From the NCBI RefSeq assembly GCF_001894805.1, contig NZ_BCWX01000002.1:558001-622000 (forward strand): 64,000 nt of DNA. Direction: 5' to 3'. The stretch is from Rhodococcus globerulus NBRC 14531. Lineage in GTDB: Bacteria > Actinomycetota > Actinomycetes > Mycobacteriales > Mycobacteriaceae. The notes under the pieces were generated by a model, which saw only the letters and a program-made list of their open reading frames with translations, did not search any database and was not told the DNA's origin. Within the stretch, counting starts at the first letter, position 1; each line of letters begins with the position of its first letter. Made by a program: the position numbers and the translations under genes. Shown in pieces: positions 39,219-47,473 of this stretch.

Positions 39219-39500
39219 TCAGGCCAACTGACCCAGTACCGGCACCCACTCGGTGATCCGGATATTCGCGACTAGATCGGCTTTGGCAAACGGATCGTGC
39301 GTGAAGAGAAGTGCCACGGTGTCGGCGTCTGCCGTGTCGACGATGATGAGTGCTCCGAGGCCGTCGGCGAACGGGCCGGACGTCACGACGATGTCGCGCT
39401 CGAGAAGATCACCGAGCCATGCCCGGTGATCGGGGCGGAGGGCGTCGCGCTCGGCGTTTTTTGCGGGGTCATAGGTGTATTCGACGAGGAACAACGACAT
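39219..39500 (-). CDS. YciI family protein
   Basis: 93 residues, a complete ferredoxin-like alpha/beta YciI domain. The conserved His-Asp pair region (RPDHRAWLGDLLERD) and a central SGPFADGLGALIIVD are present, with AKADLVANIRITEWVPV at the end. Homologues act as small dimeric hydrolases or dehalogenase-like enzymes, mostly uncharacterised. Convergent with TerC (6-bp gap). Confidence 0.8.
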   Translation of the reverse strand: MSLFLVEYTYDPAKNAERDALRPDHRAWLGDLLERDIVVTSGPFADGLGALIIVDTADADTVALLFTHDPFAKADLVANIRITEWVPVLGQLA

Positions 39501-39531
39501 CGGGACCGCTTTCGGGATGTGAGTGAACCGA

Positions 39532-40056
39532 TCAGAGCGTCAGAAGCATACGGGTATTTCCGAGGGTGTTGGGTTTGACGTAACTGAGATCGAGGAACTC
39601 GGCGACACCGGCGTCGTATGACCGGCACATCTCGGTATAGACCTCGGCGGTGACCGGAGTTCCTTCGATTTCGACAAAGCCGTGGCGGTGGAAGAAGTCG
39701 GTCTCGAAGGTCAACACGAACAACCGCTCCAATTCCAACTCGCGTGCAACTTCGATCAGTTTGTCGACCACCTGGAAGCCTGCTCCCTGGCCCTTGACGG
39801 TGGGATCGACTGCCACAGTGCGAATCTCGCCGAGGTCCGCCCACAGGACGTGCATCGCCCCACAACCCAGAATTTGGCCGTCTTTTTCGGCGACCCAGAA
39901 CTCCTGCACAGCCTCGTACAACGTCACCAGGTTCTTTTCCAGCAGGATCTTGCCGGCATAGATGTCGATGAGGCGTTTGATTTCCGGGACGTCGGATGTT
40001 CGTGCCCGCCGCACGATCAAGTGGCTTTCGGTGTCGCTGCGCGCGGTGGAAGTCAT
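39532..40056 (-). CDS. argA: Amino-acid N-acetyltransferase (ArgA, Rv2747-type GNAT)
   Basis: 174 residues, a stand-alone GNAT domain. Acetylates glutamate in the first step of arginine synthesis in lineages that lack the classical kinase-fused ArgA. The acetyl-CoA P-loop is clear (TVAVDPTVKGQGAGFQVVD), with RRARTSDVPEIKRLID at the start and FFHRHGFVEIEGTPV near the end. Length and position between ftsK and pgsA match M. tuberculosis Rv2747. The much longer open frame upstream is antisense to pgsA and is ignored. Confidence 0.88.
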   Translation of the reverse strand: MTSTARSDTESHLIVRRARTSDVPEIKRLIDIYAGKILLEKNLVTLYEAVQEFWVAEKDGQILGCGAMHVLWADLGEIRTVAVDPTVKGQGAGFQVVDKLIEVARELELERLFVLTFETDFFHRHGFVEIEGTPVTAEVYTEMCRSYDAGVAEFLDLSYVKPNTLGNTRMLLTL

Positions 40057-40063
40057 GTGGTGC

Positions 40064-40069
40064 ACATTA
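40064..40069 (-). promoter_or_regulatory. -10 box, leaderless start of argA
   Basis: TAATGT on the minus strand ends 7 nt before ATG 40056. Confidence 0.45.
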
Positions 40070-40176
40070 GTCAATGGGTCTACCGATATTCTGAGTCGCG
40101 TGCCTGTCCGCTCCACGAAATACCCCGCCCGCCCGGTCACCGTCCGGGTTCGGCCCGCCTTCCGCGCGGTGATCCG

Positions 40177-40824
40177 ATGAGTTCCCCGCGTGATCAAGCA
40201 GATGCCCATCGGGCTGCTGTAGGGCCCACTGGAGAAACACCGGCCGACAAACCCGTCCCACTTTTCAATATCGCGAACATCTTGACAATGATTCGGATCA
40301 TTCTTGTTCCGGTCTTTCTCGTCGTGCTTTTTGTCGACGACGGTCAGTCGACGTCGTGGCGTCTGGGCGCGATGGCGATCTTCATCGTCGCCGCGGTGAC
40401 CGACCGGATCGACGGCCAGTTGGCCAGGAAATACGGTCTGGTCACCGACTTCGGCAAGTTGATGGATCCCATCGCGGACAAGGCACTGATCGGCGCTGCG
40501 CTTATCGGGTTGTCGGTACTCGGTGACCTGTCGTGGTGGGTGACCGGCGTGATCATCGCCCGCGAACTCGGAATCACGCTGCTGCGTTTTGCCGTGCTCC
40601 GCCATGCCGTGATTCCTGCCGGCAAGGGCGGCAAGCTCAAGACCCTCGTCCAGGCCGTAGCGATCGGTTTCTACCTGTGCCCTTTGCCGAGCAGCTGGGA
40701 CGTGGTCAGCTGGCTCCTGATGGCCGCGGCGGTTGTGCTGACCGTCGTCACCGGCCTCGAATATGTTGTTCAAGCCATCAGATTGCGCGCCGGCGTCCGG
40801 TTCGCCGAACGAGACGGACACTGA
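40177..40824 (+). CDS. pgsA: CDP-diacylglycerol-glycerol-3-phosphate 3-phosphatidyltransferase
   Basis: 215 residues, about five to six membrane helices. Makes phosphatidylglycerol phosphate, precursor of phosphatidylglycerol and cardiolipin. The CDP-alcohol phosphotransferase signature D-x2-DG-x2-AR-x8-G-x3-D-x3-D is complete (TDRIDGQLARKYGLVTDFGK then LMDPIAD). It corresponds to pgsA3 of mycobacteria by position. ATG 40177 lacks a strong ribosome site but matches the family N-terminus; the preceding open frame is antisense to argA. Confidence 0.93.
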   Translation: MSSPRDQADAHRAAVGPTGETPADKPVPLFNIANILTMIRIILVPVFLVVLFVDDGQSTSWRLGAMAIFIVAAVTDRIDGQLARKYGLVTDFGKLMDPIADKALIGAALIGLSVLGDLSWWVTGVIIARELGITLLRFAVLRHAVIPAGKGGKLKTLVQAVAIGFYLCPLPSSWDVVSWLLMAAAVVLTVVTGLEYVVQAIRLRAGVRFAERDGH

Positions 40825-40827
40825 CCT

Positions 40828-41325
40828 GTGCGCGATCCGCTGCTCGACCTCGGTGTCGGCGAACTGATCGCCGCGTTGGTGGTGGCGGGGGAGAGCGTCG
40901 CGGCTGCCGAGTCGCTGACGGCCGGACTGTTCACTGCTGCGCTGGCGTCGGTTCCCGGATCGAGCCAAGTCCTGCGCGGCGGCCTGGTGGTGTACGCCAC
41001 CGATCTGAAAGCGACGCTGGCAGGCGTAGATCCAGATGCGTTGGCACTCGACGGCCCGGTGTCCGCATCCACGGCGATTGCTCTGGCCGACGGTGCCCGC
41101 ACTCGGTGCGTCGCCGATTGGGGTGTCGGACTGACCGGTGTAGCGGGGCCGACCGAACAAGACGGGAACCCTGTCGGCACGGTGTTCTTGGGGATTGCCG
41201 GGCCCGACGGAACTCTGTGTGAGCGTCTGTCGTTGACAGGAGAGCGGTGGGAGATTCGAATCGCTGCAGTCGCGGCAGCCGTGTCGCGGTTATGTGATCG
41301 TGTTGAAGAGCGCTGGGCACGATAG
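40828..41325 (+). CDS. CinA C-terminal domain / nicotinamide-nucleotide amidohydrolase
   Basis: 165 residues, a free-standing PncC-type domain that deamidates NMN in NAD salvage. The catalytic Ser segment AAESLTAGLFTAALASVPGS, SQVLRGGLVVYATDLKATLA and TGVAGPTEQDGNPVGTVF are typical. The N-terminal MoCF-like half found in full CinA is absent. GTG start 3 nt after the pgsA stop, so it is co-transcribed with pgsA. Confidence 0.88.
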   Translation: MRDPLLDLGVGELIAALVVAGESVAAAESLTAGLFTAALASVPGSSQVLRGGLVVYATDLKATLAGVDPDALALDGPVSASTAIALADGARTRCVADWGVGLTGVAGPTEQDGNPVGTVFLGIAGPDGTLCERLSLTGERWEIRIAAVAAAVSRLCDRVEERWAR

Positions 41326-41329
41326 GCTC

Positions 41330-41358
41330 GGGAACCAATCGGTCGAGTTCGGACGTTG
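41330..41358 (+). promoter_or_regulatory. SigE-type promoter of clgR-pspA-pspM
   Basis: GGGAACC at 41330-41336 is followed after 17 nt by CGTTG (41354-41358), close to the actinobacterial extracytoplasmic sigma (SigE) consensus GGAAC-N(17-18)-CGTT. In mycobacteria clgR is driven by SigE under envelope stress, so the site fits the operon. It predicts a leader of about 110 nt. Confidence 0.55.
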
Positions 41359-41471
41359 ACTGTTGTGAAGGTGTGCAACAGCCACGGTGTCGAGACGGTA
41401 CCGATGTGGCCAGGTGACGGTGCGGACCTGTGAAAAGACAGGTTCGGCACGACGGATGAAGGAGGAGCGAG

Positions 41472-41861
41472 ATGGCGCTGCTATTGCGTGAGGCAATCGG
41501 TGACAGTCTCCGGCGTACGCGCGTTTCGCAGAGTCGCACGCTACGTGAGGTGTCGAACAGTGCGCGTGTGAGCTTGGGCTACCTGTCCGAGGTGGAACGT
41601 GGACGCAAGGAAGCGTCGAGTGAACTGCTGGCCGCGATCTGCGATGCGCTTGCCGTACCGCTGTCCGACGTGTTGGTCGACGTCAGTGAAACTCTGGCCA
41701 CCAAGAAGTCCAACTCTGCGCTCGGTCGTCCGGTTTCCGGTGCCGCGCCGACCGGTGCAGCCGCTGCTGTGTCGGCACAGGTGTCCGGTTCGCCGTCCAT
41801 CGCCCGGGATACCCGAGTGGTGATTCCGGCGCCCAACGCGCGCAGTTTGGCTGCTGCGTAG
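41472..41861 (+). CDS. clgR: Transcriptional regulator ClgR
   Basis: 129 residues, XRE-type. The helix-turn-helix [20 protein letters not shown] followed by [17 protein letters not shown] is the ClgR signature. It activates clp protease genes and the psp operon after membrane damage and is itself degraded by ClpP. The Ala-rich C-terminus (ARSLAAA) is the type of degron Clp recognises. GGAGGAG lies 4-5 nt before ATG 41472. First gene of clgR-pspA-pspM. Confidence 0.93.
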   Translation: MALLLREAIGDSLRRTRVSQSRTLREVSNSARVSLGYLSEVERGRKEASSELLAAICDALAVPLSDVLVDVSETLATKKSNSALGRPVSGAAPTGAAAAVSAQVSGSPSIARDTRVVIPAPNARSLAAA

Positions 41862-42027
41862 CTACTGGCCGCTTGAACCCGATAGATTCGGTAGATATAC
41901 CGGTATGGCAGTGCAGGGTCAGGGCAGTTGGAGCGCAGCCCTGATGTATTGGTGAGTTTCGGTGTGCGACGGTCGTTCACCGGGTCGCGTAGCGCGCGGC
42001 GCATCAGATGGAGGCAGGATCAAACCC
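41862..42027 (+). other. clgR-pspA intergenic region
   Basis: 166 bp holding a palindrome ATACCGGTAT (about 41896-41905) and a 7-bp-stem hairpin (TCAGGGC 41919-41925 with GCCCTGA 41938-41944). It may contain a second promoter or an attenuating hairpin that sets the ClgR:PspA ratio. Only the sequence symmetry supports this. Confidence 0.4.
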
Positions 42028-42840
42028 ATGGCTAATCCTTTCGTCAAGGGCTGGAAGTACCTGATGGCGCTCTTCAATTCGAAGATCGACGAGAACGCCG
42101 ACCCGAAGATCCAGATCCAGCAGGCGATCGAGGACGCGCAGCGTCAGCACCAGGCGCTCTCGCAGCAGGCCGCGTCGGTGATCGGTAATCAGCGTCAGCT
42201 CGAAATGAAGCTCAGTCGTCAGCTCGACGAGGTCGAAAAGCTCAACGCCAACGCGCGTCAGGCCGTCAACCTCGCCGATCAGGCTGCCGCTGCGGGCGAC
42301 AACGACAAGGCGATCCAGTACACAAATGCCGCTGAGGCTTTTGCCGCTCAGCTCGTGACCGCCGAGCAGGGTGTCGAGGATCTCAAGGCGCTGCACGATC
42401 AGTCGTTGCAGGCTGCTGCGCAGGCGAAGAAGGCCGTCGAACAGAACGCTATGACGCTTCAGGCCAAGGTTGCCGAGCGCACGAAGCTGCTCAGCCAGCT
42501 CGAGCAGGCCAAGATGCAGGAACGCGTCAGCGAATCGCTGCGATCCATGGACAGCACGCTGTCCGCACCCGGCAACACGCCAAGCCTGGACGCCGTTCGC
42601 GACAAGATCGAGCGTCGCTACGCAAATGCCCTGGGCTCGGCCGAACTTGCCCAGAACTCGGTGCAGGGTCGGATGATGGAGGTCCAGCAGGCTTCCGTGC
42701 AGATGGCCGGGCACAGCCGACTCGAGCAGATTCGCGCATCCATGAAGGGCGAGGCACTGCCGTCCGGTGGGACTGCGGCGGCACCTGCGCCGACATCAAT
42801 CGAAAAGCAGCCGCCTGCTGCCGGAACCACCGGCCAGTAG
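42028..42840 (+). CDS. pspA: Phage shock protein A / IM30 family (35-kDa antigen, Rv2744c-type)
   Basis: 270 residues, almost entirely coiled coil, of the PspA/Vipp1 ESCRT-III-like family that coats damaged inner membrane. The N-terminal amphipathic helix is [19 protein letters not shown], followed by the long heptad region ([39 protein letters not shown]). A Pro/Ala-rich tail ends the protein. CAGGA lies 8 nt before the ATG. It partners with ClgR and PspM, as in M. tuberculosis. Confidence 0.94.
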   Translation: MANPFVKGWKYLMALFNSKIDENADPKIQIQQAIEDAQRQHQALSQQAASVIGNQRQLEMKLSRQLDEVEKLNANARQAVNLADQAAAAGDNDKAIQYTNAAEAFAAQLVTAEQGVEDLKALHDQSLQAAAQAKKAVEQNAMTLQAKVAERTKLLSQLEQAKMQERVSESLRSMDSTLSAPGNTPSLDAVRDKIERRYANALGSAELAQNSVQGRMMEVQQASVQMAGHSRLEQIRASMKGEALPSGGTAAAPAPTSIEKQPPAAGTTGQ

Positions 42841-42885
42841 ATCCACGGTCTGCAGTTTTCCAGAGATACACGATTCGACACACTG

Positions 42886-43728
42886 ATGTTTTCTTCACGA
42901 GGTGGCCGGCCTGAGCGAGAGCCCAGGTCGGCCGTTCCTGTTTCCATGTCCGGCGCATTCGGTGCGCTGGGCCGTACTGCAGATTCGCTCCGCGAAGTGA
43001 CGGCGTCCGCTGCGGAGGCAGCCCGGCGGTGGCAAGATCCGCGGGCAAAATTCGAGCGCAAACGAGCACGTGCGAGGCGACGCGCCCAGCGCTGGGGATT
43101 CATCTCCGGTGGAACCGTGATCGGCACTGCCGGGCTTGCGGTGGCGTCGGCGCCGGAATGGTCCGTTGTTGTCGCTGGTGGGGGAGCCGCACTGTTTGCG
43201 GTACCCGCTGTTGTTGCAGTCGGGCGCTACCGGTCGATGAACGCCGGGCCGCCGCCCGCTCCGATCCGGCGGCGACTGCCACCGTCGTCCTCGCGCGCGT
43301 TCATACCGATGTCACGACTGGTCGGAGCAGAAACGTCGCTGTTCGAAATTCTTGGTGTGCTGCGACGCGCAGACACCATCGATCCCGGCGAACTCGACGA
43401 GATCACCGTGACTGCAGATTCCGCATTGCGCGCGATGTTTGCGGTGTCGTCCGATATCGCGTCGATGGAACGGGCCGTGACATCGACCCCCAAGGTTGCC
43501 GAGACACTCGAACCGACTATCGCAGGTGCCGTTCGCGAACTGCAGGCGGGACTCGGTCAGTACGAGGATCTCGTCAATTCAGCCGCAACCTTGACGGCGC
43601 CGCACACCCCGTCTGCCCTGGTGGGATTCAACCGTGAACTGTCGGCTCTGCACGCGGCCGCAGAGCGTCTGTCCAGCCTGGCCGACGCGATCGGCGAGGT
43701 CGACGAGATCACCCAGAAGTATCGCTGA
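42886..43728 (+). CDS. pspM: Phage-shock envelope-stress membrane protein PspM (Rv2743c-type)
   Basis: 280 residues. A basic N-terminal region (KFERKRARARRRAQRWG) precedes two adjacent membrane helices (residues about 68-112), then a helical cytoplasmic domain (TSLFEILGVLRRADTIDPGE; LSSLADAIGEVDEITQKYR). This matches the PspM layout, the membrane partner that ties PspA and ClgR to the membrane in mycobacteria. The fourth mycobacterial member, pspN (Rv2742c), is not found downstream; the next gene is convergent after 12 bp. Confidence 0.82.
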   Translation: MFSSRGGRPEREPRSAVPVSMSGAFGALGRTADSLREVTASAAEAARRWQDPRAKFERKRARARRRAQRWGFISGGTVIGTAGLAVASAPEWSVVVAGGGAALFAVPAVVAVGRYRSMNAGPPPAPIRRRLPPSSSRAFIPMSRLVGAETSLFEILGVLRRADTIDPGELDEITVTADSALRAMFAVSSDIASMERAVTSTPKVAETLEPTIAGAVRELQAGLGQYEDLVNSAATLTAPHTPSALVGFNRELSALHAAAERLSSLADAIGEVDEITQKYR

Positions 43729-43740
43729 GCTGGTCCGCGT

Positions 43741-44346
43741 TCAGTCGTCAGCTCCGCGCGCAGCCAGTGCCTCACCCATCGCGTCGGCGGTCATGAGGGT
43801 TCCGATGATGACGGGAACGGCAAAGGATCGCAGTGAGAAGCCGAGACCGCGGGCCTTGCGTGCTTCGGACACCTGTGTGATGACCTCGAACATCAACGGG
43901 ATGCACCGGATGGTCATCGCCAGCAAGAGCGCGATTCTTTCGGGATTGACCCCGAATCGGCGCAGCGGGGTGAGGAAAGCCGTGATGGCGTCGAGCATTT
44001 CCGAAATGCGGGTTGTCAGACCCATGAGCGCGGCCAGCGCGATCGACAGGATCAGAACGCCACAGACGACGGCCGCGCGCTCCCACCCGGCGACGAGTAT
44101 CTGGAATCCGCCGATGAACAGCAGCATCCACAATGCTGGGCGCAGATGGGCGATCGCGATGCGGAACGGAATACGCGCGGCCACGTAGAGCGCAACAACA
44201 ACAACGGTGGGTGGCACCAATTGCCAAGGGCTGCGCACGAATACCGATACCGCGACGATTGCGACGATCAGCGCGAGAAGTTTGTAGCCAGGCCGCGCCC
44301 GATGGAGGATGGACGTGCCGGCGCGGTAGTGGCCGAGTGTGGTCAC
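43741..44346 (-). CDS. bioN: Energy-coupling factor transmembrane protein (BioN)
   Basis: 201 residues, about five membrane helices, CbiQ/EcfT family. The coupling helices with Ala-Arg-Gly signatures are present (QVSEARKARGLGF and EALAARGADD at the very C-terminus). It transmits ATP hydrolysis by BioM to the substrate component BioY. Start ATG 44346 overlaps the bioM stop (ATGA). Confidence 0.88.
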   Translation of the reverse strand: MTTLGHYRAGTSILHRARPGYKLLALIVAIVAVSVFVRSPWQLVPPTVVVVALYVAARIPFRIAIAHLRPALWMLLFIGGFQILVAGWERAAVVCGVLILSIALAALMGLTTRISEMLDAITAFLTPLRRFGVNPERIALLLAMTIRCIPLMFEVITQVSEARKARGLGFSLRSFAVPVIIGTLMTADAMGEALAARGADD

Positions 44347-45023
44347 GAGACGAGGGAACGGTAGAAGTCGACGGACTCCGCGGGCGGGCCGTCGGCCACG
44401 ACAAGCCCTCGATCGATCACCAGAACTCGATCGAACGAGGAGAGCAGATCCAGTTGGTGGGTCACCACGATCAACTGCTGTGTGAGGGACGCGAAGACAG
44501 AGCTGATGAGCTGCGAGTTGCGCAGATCGAGCAGCGTTGTCGGTTCGTCCGCCACCAGTACCTTCGGCTCGGTCACCATGATGGCGGCCAGGGCAAGAAG
44601 TTGTTTCTGACCGCCGGACAGTTGGTGGGTGGGATGGTCGCTGTGTGACGCCAATCCGAAGCGCTCGAGGACCGACGAGACTTTCTGGGCCCGTTCAGCC
44701 TTGCCGAGTCCGCTTCGCCGCAGCGAAAACTCGATGTCCTCGGCGACGGTCGGCATGACAATCTGATGATTGGGATCGGTGAACACAAAGCCGACGTGCT
44801 TGCGTACGTCGCGTCCCTTCTTGGCGGTATCCAAACCGTCGATACGGACGGAACCTGTTGCCGGAATCACCAATCCGTTGATCATGCGGGCAAGCGTCGA
44901 CTTGCCGCTTCCGTTTGCACCGACAATCCCGATGCGCTGCTCGGTCAGTGTCAGGTCGACACGATCGAGCACGGTGCGTTCGCCGAAACTGTGCCCGACG
45001 CCTTCGAAGATGATCTCGCTCAT
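44343..45023 (-). CDS. bioM: ECF transporter ATP-binding protein (BioM)
   Basis: 226 residues, a single ABC ATPase. Walker A GANGSGKSTLARMI, signature LSGGQKQLLALAAI and Walker B VLVADEPTTLLD are all visible. It energises biotin uptake with BioN and BioY. ATG 45023 is chosen because it gives the usual N-terminus (SEIIFEGVGHSFG) and lies 7 nt after the bioY stop; the frame continues upstream as antisense. Confidence 0.88.
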   Translation of the reverse strand: MSEIIFEGVGHSFGERTVLDRVDLTLTEQRIGIVGANGSGKSTLARMINGLVIPATGSVRIDGLDTAKKGRDVRKHVGFVFTDPNHQIVMPTVAEDIEFSLRRSGLGKAERAQKVSSVLERFGLASHSDHPTHQLSGGQKQLLALAAIMVTEPKVLVADEPTTLLDLRNSQLISSVFASLTQQLIVVTHQLDLLSSFDRVLVIDRGLVVADGPPAESVDFYRSLVS

Positions 45024-45030
45024 CGAGGAA

Positions 45031-45627
45031 TCAGTTCGCCACTGCTGTTTTTGCGCGTGCGGCGACGCTGTCACGAAGCAGTGCCGGATACGCACGATGG
45101 ACCTGAGCGGCGACCACTGCGGTGACAACGGCTTTCGCAGCATCGAGGGGGATGAAGGCGGCGTTGGCGGTCCACGCGGCGAGGAAGGTCATGTGTCCAC
45201 GGATCATCATCCCGGCGATTCCGAAGAGGTAGAGAACAACAACACCGCCGAGAAGGTTGATGCCGATTCCAGGAATGATTCGGTACTTCGGGAGCATCTT
45301 CGTCGTCAGCCATCCGATGACAAACGCCGCAGGTATCCAGCCGATCAAGAACCCGGCAGTGGGACTCGACAGCGCAAATAATGCAGTCCGCCCGCCGGCG
45401 AGCACCGGTAGCCCGACCAGGCCGAGCGCGATCACGGTCAGCACCGCCAGTACGGCCTTGCGAGGCCCGAGGAGCGCACCGGCCATCATCACACCGAGTG
45501 ATTGAAGGGTGATCGGCACACCGGAGATTCCGATGTTGATCGCCCCCGGTAGACCCAACGCGATGATGAGGGCCGCGAACACTGCAACGTGCGCGAGGTC
45601 GCGGGCCGGAATTCGGGTGGTAGACAC
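45031..45627 (-). CDS. bioY: Biotin transporter substrate-binding component BioY
   Basis: 198 residues, six membrane helices, S-component of the biotin ECF transporter. The BioY signature GVPITLQSLGVMMAGALLGP and GLPVLAGGRTALFALSSPTAGFLIG region are intact. GTG 45627 is preferred (AAGGAG about 10 nt upstream); the frame extends to 45690. The bioY-bioM-bioN order equals the corynebacterial operon, where all three give high-affinity uptake. Confidence 0.9.
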   Translation of the reverse strand: MSTTRIPARDLAHVAVFAALIIALGLPGAINIGISGVPITLQSLGVMMAGALLGPRKAVLAVLTVIALGLVGLPVLAGGRTALFALSSPTAGFLIGWIPAAFVIGWLTTKMLPKYRIIPGIGINLLGGVVVLYLFGIAGMMIRGHMTFLAAWTANAAFIPLDAAKAVVTAVVAAQVHRAYPALLRDSVAARAKTAVAN

Positions 45628-45726
45628 GGCGAACGTGCTCCTTAGGGCGTACTGGATGGAACTTCGCGAGTCTACGTCAGCGCGAATCACGGGTGTTTTG
45701 GATGCATGCCCAGTCTCGTCATGGTT

Positions 45727-45746
45727 GATCAGGGTGAACCCTGATC
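45727..45746. promoter_or_regulatory. Palindrome upstream of bioY and the 45857 gene
   Basis: GATCAGGGT, GA, ACCCTGATC form a 20-bp perfect inverted repeat in the divergent region, followed by a further CTGATC at 45752-45757. Its symmetry and position suggest a regulator operator for one or both flanking genes; it does not match the corynebacterial BioQ motif as I remember it. Confidence 0.5.
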
Positions 45747-45856
45747 TTTACCTGATCTTGCCGGTGAGCTGCTGCTTTGTCCGGCCGAACGTGTCAGGCT
45801 GGTGTCACGGACTTTCTCTAAGCCAGTCCGAAAGCTCACGGCAAGGAAGGTACGTC

Positions 45857-46033
45857 ATGTTCTGGAAAATCGTGTTGGCTGTGGTCCTCGTGTGGATCGC
45901 GCTTGCAGTGGTCGGCGCGTTGATCAAGGGTCTGTTCTGGATTCTGGTGGTCGGCGCGCTGGGCGTCGGCATCTACTTCCTCGTGAAGGCGATGTCGGGC
46001 AACGATGAAAACACACCCGTTTCGAGGATGTGA
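45857..46033 (+). CDS. Small membrane protein
   Basis: 58 residues, two adjacent hydrophobic helices (WKIVLAVVLVWIALAVVGAL; LFWILVVGALGVGIYFLVKA) and a short polar tail. AAGGAAGG lies 7 nt before ATG 45857, a strong ribosome site. No family with known function is recognised. It is followed 18 nt later by the PIG-L gene. Confidence 0.7.
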   Translation: MFWKIVLAVVLVWIALAVVGALIKGLFWILVVGALGVGIYFLVKAMSGNDENTPVSRM

Positions 46034-46051
46034 CAGGCACAATCGTGCGGT

Positions 46052-46765
46052 ATGGAACCATTCCCCGAGGACTGGCAGCGCGCGATTGTGGTCGTCGCCC
46101 ATCCGGATGACATCGAGTACGGCGCAGCTGCAGCGGTAGCCCGCTGGACGGATCAAGGCAAGGACGTCAGATACGTACTCGCGACGAGCGGGGAAGCCGG
46201 GATTGCAGGACTGCCGCCGGCGGAGTCCGGACCCATCCGCGAGGCAGAAGAGCGTCGCAGCGCCGCTGTTGTGGGAGTGAGTGAAGTCGAGTTCCTGGGT
46301 CTTCCTGATGGTCGACTGATTGCCGGACTCGAATTGCGTTCCGTCTTGGCAGCCGCGATCAGGCGGCACCGGCCGGAACTGGTGGTGACGATGAACTTCT
46401 CGAACACCTGGGGCCCTGGCTATCTCAACAGTGCCGATCATCGAGCGCTGGGAATCAGTGTCCTTGACGCGACCGCGGACGCGGCCAACGAGTGGATCTT
46501 TCCGGAACTGTCGGACGTCGGACTCGAACCGTGGACCGGAGTTCGGTGGGTTGCAGCGAATTCGATGACACCGACTCACGGCGTCGACGTGAGTACAACG
46601 GTGGCGCGAGCGGTGGATTCCTTGGCAGAGCATTCACGGTATCTGGCGGCGCTGAGTGAGATTCCGGTACGCGTGCAGGCGCAGGCTCAGATCGACATGG
46701 TGTCGGGGCCGAAACCCGGCTTCGAGGCCGACCGTGCCGTCGGGTTCGAGTTGTACTATTTCTGA
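46052..46765 (+). CDS. PIG-L family deacetylase
   Basis: 237 residues, LmbE-like zinc hydrolase fold. The metal motif AHPDD is near residue 17 (VVVAHPDDIEYGAAA), TSGEAGI follows, and the distal His is in NSADHRALGIS. Related enzymes remove N-acetyl groups from sugars such as GlcNAc-inositol (MshB) or cleave mycothiol conjugates (Mca). This one is shorter than both, so the substrate is open. Confidence 0.82.
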   Translation: MEPFPEDWQRAIVVVAHPDDIEYGAAAAVARWTDQGKDVRYVLATSGEAGIAGLPPAESGPIREAEERRSAAVVGVSEVEFLGLPDGRLIAGLELRSVLAAAIRRHRPELVVTMNFSNTWGPGYLNSADHRALGISVLDATADAANEWIFPELSDVGLEPWTGVRWVAANSMTPTHGVDVSTTVARAVDSLAEHSRYLAALSEIPVRVQAQAQIDMVSGPKPGFEADRAVGFELYYF

Positions 46766-46830
46766 TAGTCGGAACACGCCGTGTACTGGTCGCACTGCCG
46801 GACGGCGCGTCGGGTAGCGTGTTACACACG

Positions 46831-47469
46831 ATGGCAATCCGTAACGCAGATGATCAAGTCCTGCCGCGAAAGGGCGACGGTCAGCGCACTCCAAACCTCG
46901 CGATCGACAATCTCATTCTTGATGCCGCGCGATCGTGCGTGCTCGATTTCGGTATGCAGCGCACCACGTTGGCCGAGATCGCTCGGCGCGCCGGCGTCAG
47001 CCGGCCGACGGTCTACCGGCGCTGGACGGATACCAGAGCAGTTGTCGCAGACCTCCTCACTCGCGAAATTCGGGAGGTCCTCCCCGACATACAGACGACG
47101 GGTTCGGCTCGGGATCTTCTTCTCTCCGCAGTGGTCGACGTTGTCGCCGAGATCCGCGATCATCCGCTGTTCGTGAAGATCCGGTCGACGGATCAGGAAT
47201 TGCTGACCACCTACATCGTGGATCGCATTGGTGCCAGCCAGAAGTCGATACTCGAACTCATGACTGCTGTGGTGACAGCCGGGCAGCAGGACGGATCGAT
47301 CCGTCACGGAAATGCTGACGAGATAGCGTCCATGCTGTTGCTGATGGCACAGTCGGTGGTGTTCTCGGCACCGACACTGCAGGATCGACTTTCTGCCGAT
47401 GCAGCGGTGCAGCAGTTGAGAATTGCGGTGTCGGCGTACCTGACGCCGACTGCAGGAACGGACGGTTAG
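46831..47469 (+). CDS. TetR/AcrR family transcriptional regulator
   Basis: 212 residues. The DNA-binding domain is clear: DFGMQRTTLAEIARRAGVSR then PTVYRRWTDTRAVVADLL. The C-terminal ligand domain is helical. It lies 4 nt before glpD on the same strand, so it probably controls glycerol-3-phosphate use. An in-frame start at 46819 exists, but ATG 46831 gives the normal N-terminus. GTGTTACACAC just before the start is a small symmetric sequence that could be part of its operator. Confidence 0.85.
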   Translation: MAIRNADDQVLPRKGDGQRTPNLAIDNLILDAARSCVLDFGMQRTTLAEIARRAGVSRPTVYRRWTDTRAVVADLLTREIREVLPDIQTTGSARDLLLSAVVDVVAEIRDHPLFVKIRSTDQELLTTYIVDRIGASQKSILELMTAVVTAGQQDGSIRHGNADEIASMLLLMAQSVVFSAPTLQDRLSADAAVQQLRIAVSAYLTPTAGTDG

Positions 47470-47473
47470 AACG

